Assembly: GCA_016212425.1 (NCBI GenBank)
Contig: JACRGJ010000086.1
Coordinates: 1-64,000 of the forward strand
Reading direction: 5' to 3'
DNA length: 64,000 nucleotides
Source: Micrococcales bacterium
Lineage (GTDB): Bacteria > Actinomycetota > Actinomycetes > Actinomycetales > Microbacteriaceae
This document shows, in pieces, positions 61,116-64,000 of this stretch. Both the position numbers and the translations under genes were made by a program. How positions within the stretch are numbered: position 1 is the stretch's first letter; every line of letters starts with the position of its first letter. The notes beneath the pieces were generated by a model. The model searched no databases, was not told the DNA's origin, and saw only the letters and a program-made list of their open reading frames with translations.

Positions 61116-62179
61116 TCGACCCGCATCCGCTGCACCCCGAGACGCTCGCCGTCGCCGCGGGCCGACCCGCCGCCGAACCCGACCAGCCCCTCAACACCCC
61201 GGTGGTCTTCGCGTCCACCTACACCGCCGGCGGCGACCTCGAGTACGGCCGCTACGGCAACCCCACCTGGACCGCCTTCGAGGACGCCCTCGGCGCTCTC
61301 GAGGGCGGCCATGCGCTCACCTTCGCTTCCGGGCTCGCCGCGGTCGCCGCGGTCCTCGATCTGCTCCCCGAGGGTGCGCACGTCGTGGCGCCGCGGCACT
61401 CCTATCTCGGCACGCTCACCCAGCTGGCCGAGGCAGAGCGGCGCGGGCGGCTGCGGGCGACCCTCATTGACATCGCCGACACGGATGCCGTGGTCGCCGC
61501 GACCGGCGACGCCGACCTGCTCTGGATCGAGAGCCCCACCAACCCCGCCCTCGAGGTCGCCGATCTTCCCGCGCTCATCGCGGCGGGAAGCGCCGCCCGC
61601 GCCCTCGTCGTGGTCGACAACACCTTCGCGACCCCGATGCTGCAGCATCCGCTCGCCGACGGCGCGGATGTGGTGCTCCACTCGGCCACCAAGTTCCTCT
61701 CCGGGCACAGCGACGCGGTGCTCGGCGCCACCGTGACCCGCGACGCCGACCTCCACGCGCGTCTCCTGGCCGCGCGCTCGCTGCATGGCGCGACCCCCGG
61801 ACCGATGGAGGTGTACCTAGCCCTTCGTGGGCTGCGTACGCTGCCGCTGCGGGTCGAGCGAGCGCAGGAGAACGCCAGGGAGCTGATCCGGCGCGCGGGC
61901 GGCCATCCCGCGCTCGCCGAGCTGCGGTACCCGGGGTTCGGCGCGATCGTCGCCCCCGTCTTCCCCGACGCGGAGGCCGCGGACGCCTTCGTGGCGGCGG
62001 TGCGGCTGTGCCGCCACGCGACAAGCCTCGGGGGAGTGGAGACCACACTCGAGCGCCGACGCCGGTGGCCAGGCGAGGCCGCGTCGATCCCGCCCGGACT
62101 CGTGCGCATCTCGGTGGGCATCGAGCACATCGACGACCTCTGGGCCGACCTCGCGCAGGCGCTCGACGCGGCGCGCTGA
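61112..62179 (+). CDS. Trans-sulfuration PLP enzyme (cystathionine gamma-synthase/lyase family)
   Basis: A 355-residue fold type I PLP enzyme of the Cys/Met metabolism family. The PLP lysine is Lys194 in HSATKFLSGHSD; EYGRYGNPTWTAFEDALGALEGG near residue 45 and LLWIESPTNPALEVADLP near 138 are family blocks, and LVRISVGIEHIDDLWADL closes it. It is somewhat shorter than the usual 380 or more residues. Synthase or lyase activity cannot be decided. It overlaps the toxin stop by 4 bp, which is odd for a metabolic gene. Confidence 0.9.
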   Translation: MIDPHPLHPETLAVAAGRPAAEPDQPLNTPVVFASTYTAGGDLEYGRYGNPTWTAFEDALGALEGGHALTFASGLAAVAAVLDLLPEGAHVVAPRHSYLGTLTQLAEAERRGRLRATLIDIADTDAVVAATGDADLLWIESPTNPALEVADLPALIAAGSAARALVVVDNTFATPMLQHPLADGADVVLHSATKFLSGHSDAVLGATVTRDADLHARLLAARSLHGATPGPMEVYLALRGLRTLPLRVERAQENARELIRRAGGHPALAELRYPGFGAIVAPVFPDAEAADAFVAAVRLCRHATSLGGVETTLERRRRWPGEAASIPPGLVRISVGIEHIDDLWADLAQALDAAR

Positions 62180-62311
62180 CGTCGGCGCGGCGGCGCCGGC
62201 TGCTCTGCCGCTCCGAGTCGCGGCGCGGCGTCTGGCGCGGTGCAGCCCCGCGGCGCCGGCGGTGGTGTCGCGGCGCCGGCGGTGGTGCCGGCGTCCGACG
62301 GTGGCGCCGGC

Positions 62312-62396
62312 GACCCGATCTCGGCATCGGTTGTGACGCAGGGGGCCGGTGAGCCTCATGCGTCACATCCGCCTCGTCCGATGCCGAGATCCGACC
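62312..62396. repeat. 85-bp palindromic element, copy 1
   Basis: Outer arms gatctcggcatcgg and ccgatgccgagatc are perfectly complementary over 14 bp; inner arms tgtgacgca and tgcgtcaca pair perfectly over 9 bp. The result is a two-part cruciform or RNA hairpin. Confidence 0.75.
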
Positions 62397-62560
62397 GCTC
62401 CGTCTGCCCGCACCTCGTGGCACGCGCACCCTCGCCCGCGCCCCGCACCGCACCCCACACACGCGCCCCGCACGGAACCGCGCCGCCCGCTCCGCACCTC
62501 GCCTTCTCGTGCTGCCCCGCTCCGCCGTCCCGGAGCCGCACTTCGCACCGCGCCGGCGGC

Positions 62561-62645
62561 GACCCGATCTCGGCGTCGGTTGTGACGCACGGGGCCGGTG
62601 AGCCTCATGCGTCACATGCGCCCCGTCCGATGCCGGGATCGGGAC
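62561..62645. repeat. 85-bp palindromic element, copy 2
   Basis: About 90 percent identical to copy 1 and in the same orientation. The inner arms are unchanged; the two outer-arm changes (gatctcggcgtcgg against ccgatgccgggatc) would still allow G-U pairs in one RNA strand, as if pairing were conserved. Confidence 0.75.
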
Positions 62646-62748
62646 CACCCCACCGCGCCGCACCGCGCATCGCGCACCCTCCCGCACCCCGCACCCCGCC
62701 GCACCGCGCCCCCCGCCCAACCCGCACACCGCACCCCCGCACCGCGCG

Positions 62749-62754
62749 TACCGT
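62749..62754 (+). promoter_or_regulatory. -10 box of a leaderless promoter at the end of the repeat spacer
   Basis: taccgt lies exactly 6 nt before an ATG at 62761. Confidence 0.5.
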
Positions 62755-62760
62755 GGACGG

Positions 62761-62889
62761 ATGACCGACCCGCGCCCCGCCGAGGGCCTCTCCGCCCGCC
62801 CGCCCGCCCGGCGGCCGAGGCGCGGGGCGCGGCCGGGTGCGGGGCGGGTGGCGCGAGAGCAGCCGCTGCGAGTGACGGATGACCCCTGA
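62761..62889 (+). CDS. Possible 42-residue arginine/proline-rich small protein
   Basis: MTDPRPAEGLSARPPARRP opens a short basic reading frame of 42 codons that ends at 62889, overlapping the next gene by 11 bp in another frame. The only support is the perfect leaderless promoter spacing and the overlap, which would couple translation to the next gene. It could instead be an untranslated leader. Confidence 0.4.
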   Translation: MTDPRPAEGLSARPPARRPRRGARPGAGRVAREQPLRVTDDP

Positions 62890-63430
62890 CGCGTCCCGGG
62901 TGACGGGCGACCCGCTCGCGAGAGCGCAGGAGGCCGTGCAGGATGCCCTCACCCGGCTGCGCGACGCCGGTGCTCCCGACGAGGTGGTCGCCGAGCGGAT
63001 CGCGCCGCGCCGCATCCTGGGCGTGCGGCGGCCGGACCGACTCCGAGAGGTGACCCGCGGATGGCGGCTCGGCGTCGTCCTCGTCACCGCGGATGGCGGT
63101 CTCCGCGCGACCGGCGTCACGTTCCGTTCCGGTGAGCCCGCACACTCCGCGATGCGTTCCCGGATCGCCGAGGAGCGGCTCGAGCTGCAGCGCGCGGCGC
63201 GGCGCGGACGGATCCCGGATGGGCAGACCGTGAACGTCGGCGCGCCACCGATCGCCCTCGAACCGGATGCGGTGACCGCGACGAGCGCACCCCTGCTGCT
63301 TCGCGACGAGGTGCTCCTCGTCCGCTGGGCGCGCGGGGCCGACCCCGCGCCTTTCGACCGCTACCTCGAGGAGCAGGTCGCCCTGCACCTGCGCCCGCCG
63401 GAGGGTGCCGGCGAGACGCCGCGCCGTTAG
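62879..63430 (+). CDS. Hypothetical protein
   Basis: A 183-residue soluble protein I do not recognise. N-terminal helices (ARAQEAVQDALTRLRDAG; DEVVAERIAPRRILGVRRPD) are followed by a strand-rich centre (RLGVVLVTADGGLRATGVTFR) and RIAEERLELQRAARRGRIPDGQTVN. No Cys pairs, membrane segments or known catalytic motif are visible. It precedes a Lon-substrate-binding-domain gene by 9 bp, so the two may be co-expressed. Confidence 0.7.
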   Translation: MTPDASRVTGDPLARAQEAVQDALTRLRDAGAPDEVVAERIAPRRILGVRRPDRLREVTRGWRLGVVLVTADGGLRATGVTFRSGEPAHSAMRSRIAEERLELQRAARRGRIPDGQTVNVGAPPIALEPDAVTATSAPLLLRDEVLLVRWARGADPAPFDRYLEEQVALHLRPPEGAGETPRR

Positions 63431-63433
63431 CCT
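63428..63433 (+). promoter_or_regulatory. -10 box of a leaderless promoter for the LON-domain gene
   Basis: tagcct overlaps the upstream stop and lies 6 nt before the GTG at 63440. Confidence 0.5.
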
Positions 63434-63439
63434 CGGGGT

Positions 63440-64000
63440 GTGGCCGAGCTCCCGATGTTTCCCCTGGGTTCGGTGCTCCTGCCGCACATGCCGCTCCCGC
63501 TGCGGGTGTTCGAGCCGCGCTACCTCCAGCTGCTCGCCGACATACTGCCCTCCGAGCCCGCCGAGTTCGGCGTCGCCCTGATCGAGCGCGGTTTCGAGGT
63601 GGGCGGCGGAGACGCCCGGTTCCCGATCGGGACCATCGCGCAGGTGGCCGAGGTGGGCTCGGACGAGGGCTCGGTGGTCCTGCTCGCGCGCGGCGCTCGC
63701 CGCATCCGGATCGTGCGCTGGCTGGACGAGGACCCCTATCCGCGCGCCGAGACCGACGACGTGACCGAACTCGAGTGGGACGAGAGTCTGGGCGACCGCC
63801 TGGCCGAGGTCGATGCCGAGGTGCGCCGCGCGTTGGCCCTCGCGAGCGAGTACCTCGAGCTGCCCTGGTCGGCCGACATCGAGCTCAACGCCGATCCCGT
63901 CCAGCACGCATGGCAGCTCGCGGGAATCGCGCCGCTGGGGCCGCTCGATCAGCTCTCCCTGCTCGCCTCCCAGTCGGTCGCGGAGCTCCTGGAATCCACC
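63440..64000 (+). CDS. LON peptidase substrate-binding domain protein (partial)
   Basis: Cut by the window end after 187 codons. The N-terminus PMFPLGSVLLPHMPLPLRVFEPRYL (in pieces) is the classic start of the LON substrate-binding (PUA-like) domain, followed by EFGVALIERGFEVGGGDARFPIGTIAQV. Actinobacterial stand-alone LON-domain proteins are about 200-220 residues and lack the protease domain; the remaining length fits that. Function in protein turnover is inferred only. Confidence 0.88.
   Translation, partial: MAELPMFPLGSVLLPHMPLPLRVFEPRYLQLLADILPSEPAEFGVALIERGFEVGGGDARFPIGTIAQVAEVGSDEGSVVLLARGARRIRIVRWLDEDPYPRAETDDVTELEWDESLGDRLAEVDAEVRRALALASEYLELPWSADIELNADPVQHAWQLAGIAPLGPLDQLSLLASQSVAELLEST

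Larger units (their letters stand above)
62180..62760. other. 581-bp repeat-rich, C-rich spacer
   Basis: No credible gene is seen. It starts with short gcgccggcggtggtg repeats (62250-62312), then holds two copies of an 85-bp palindromic element separated by 164 bp. It ends in a C-rich tract of cgcacc-type repeats (about 62647-62745) before a new promoter at 62749. Confidence 0.7.

Noticed and set aside
62180-62760. Several open frames in the repeat spacer
   Set aside because: They arise from C-rich low-complexity sequence and the palindromic repeats; no promoter or ribosome binding site supports them.

Overview
The window is high-GC (about 70 percent by eye), gene-dense DNA from a Gram-positive actinobacterium, most likely Microbacteriaceae (Microbacterium or a close relative). 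The evidence is the order enolase / FtsB-like divisome protein / DUF501 / subtilase, the actinobacterial families DUF4307, DUF4245 and DUF6264, a tRNA without an encoded CCA end, and many genes whose start codon lies exactly 6 nt after a TANNNT -10 box (leaderless transcripts). No plasmid, phage or insertion sequence is visible; this is chromosome with small accessory patches.

Layout. 0-7 kb: eno, a repeat-filled spacer, ftsB-like, DUF501, mycosin-like subtilase, type II NADH dehydrogenase, zinc alcohol dehydrogenase, and a compact tRNA with anticodon UAA. 7-12 kb: small hypotheticals, an SRPBCC-like gene with an in-frame amber codon, two SDR-type oxidoreductases, a MarR regulator, and a cold-shock gene behind a long leader. 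12-17 kb: zinc-ribbon protein, NhaA, a tandem pair of CrcB fluoride channels, and a divergent MFS exporter/MarR pair. 17-24 kb: a 1199-residue secreted subtilase, apt, LemA, M48 protease, and a YcaQ-type DNA glycosylase. 24-31 kb: an aminophosphonate utilisation cluster (phosphonatase-like HAD hydrolase divergent from an HpnW-type FAD oxidoreductase and a complete ABC importer) with two PHO-box-like 11-bp direct repeats. 31-38 kb: housekeeping genes (AI-2E family permease, ilvA, greA, DUF4307, hemolysin III, uppS, PIN/PhoH ATPase, prepilin peptidase).

38.4-40.5 kb is a small defence patch: a C-terminal remnant of a type I restriction specificity subunit, an Mrr restriction enzyme whose 3' end looks frameshifted, and a HEPN/MNT toxin-antitoxin pair whose antitoxin carries its own HTH domain. 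40.5-53.5 kb returns to core genes: fumC, carbonic anhydrase, DUF4245, xseB/xseA, MOSC, ispH, DUF6264, a histidine-kinase-like gene with a membrane partner, class II aldolase divergent from glpX, and rmuC. 53.7-64 kb: gamma-glutamyltransferase and a geranylgeranyl-reductase-like flavoprotein, a DnaQ-type exonuclease, methylmalonate-semialdehyde dehydrogenase, ychF, a VapBC module translationally overlapping a PLP enzyme, a 580-bp spacer with two copies of an 85-bp palindromic element, two hypothetical genes and the start of a Lon-substrate-binding-domain protein cut by the window end.

The strongest candidates for follow-up are the PHO-box-controlled aminophosphonate cluster, the compact tRNA(UAA), the two families of palindromic intergenic elements (about 183 bp with inverted ends, and the 85-bp hairpin pair), and the decaying restriction/HEPN-MNT patch. 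I did not find a wholly new multi-gene system.
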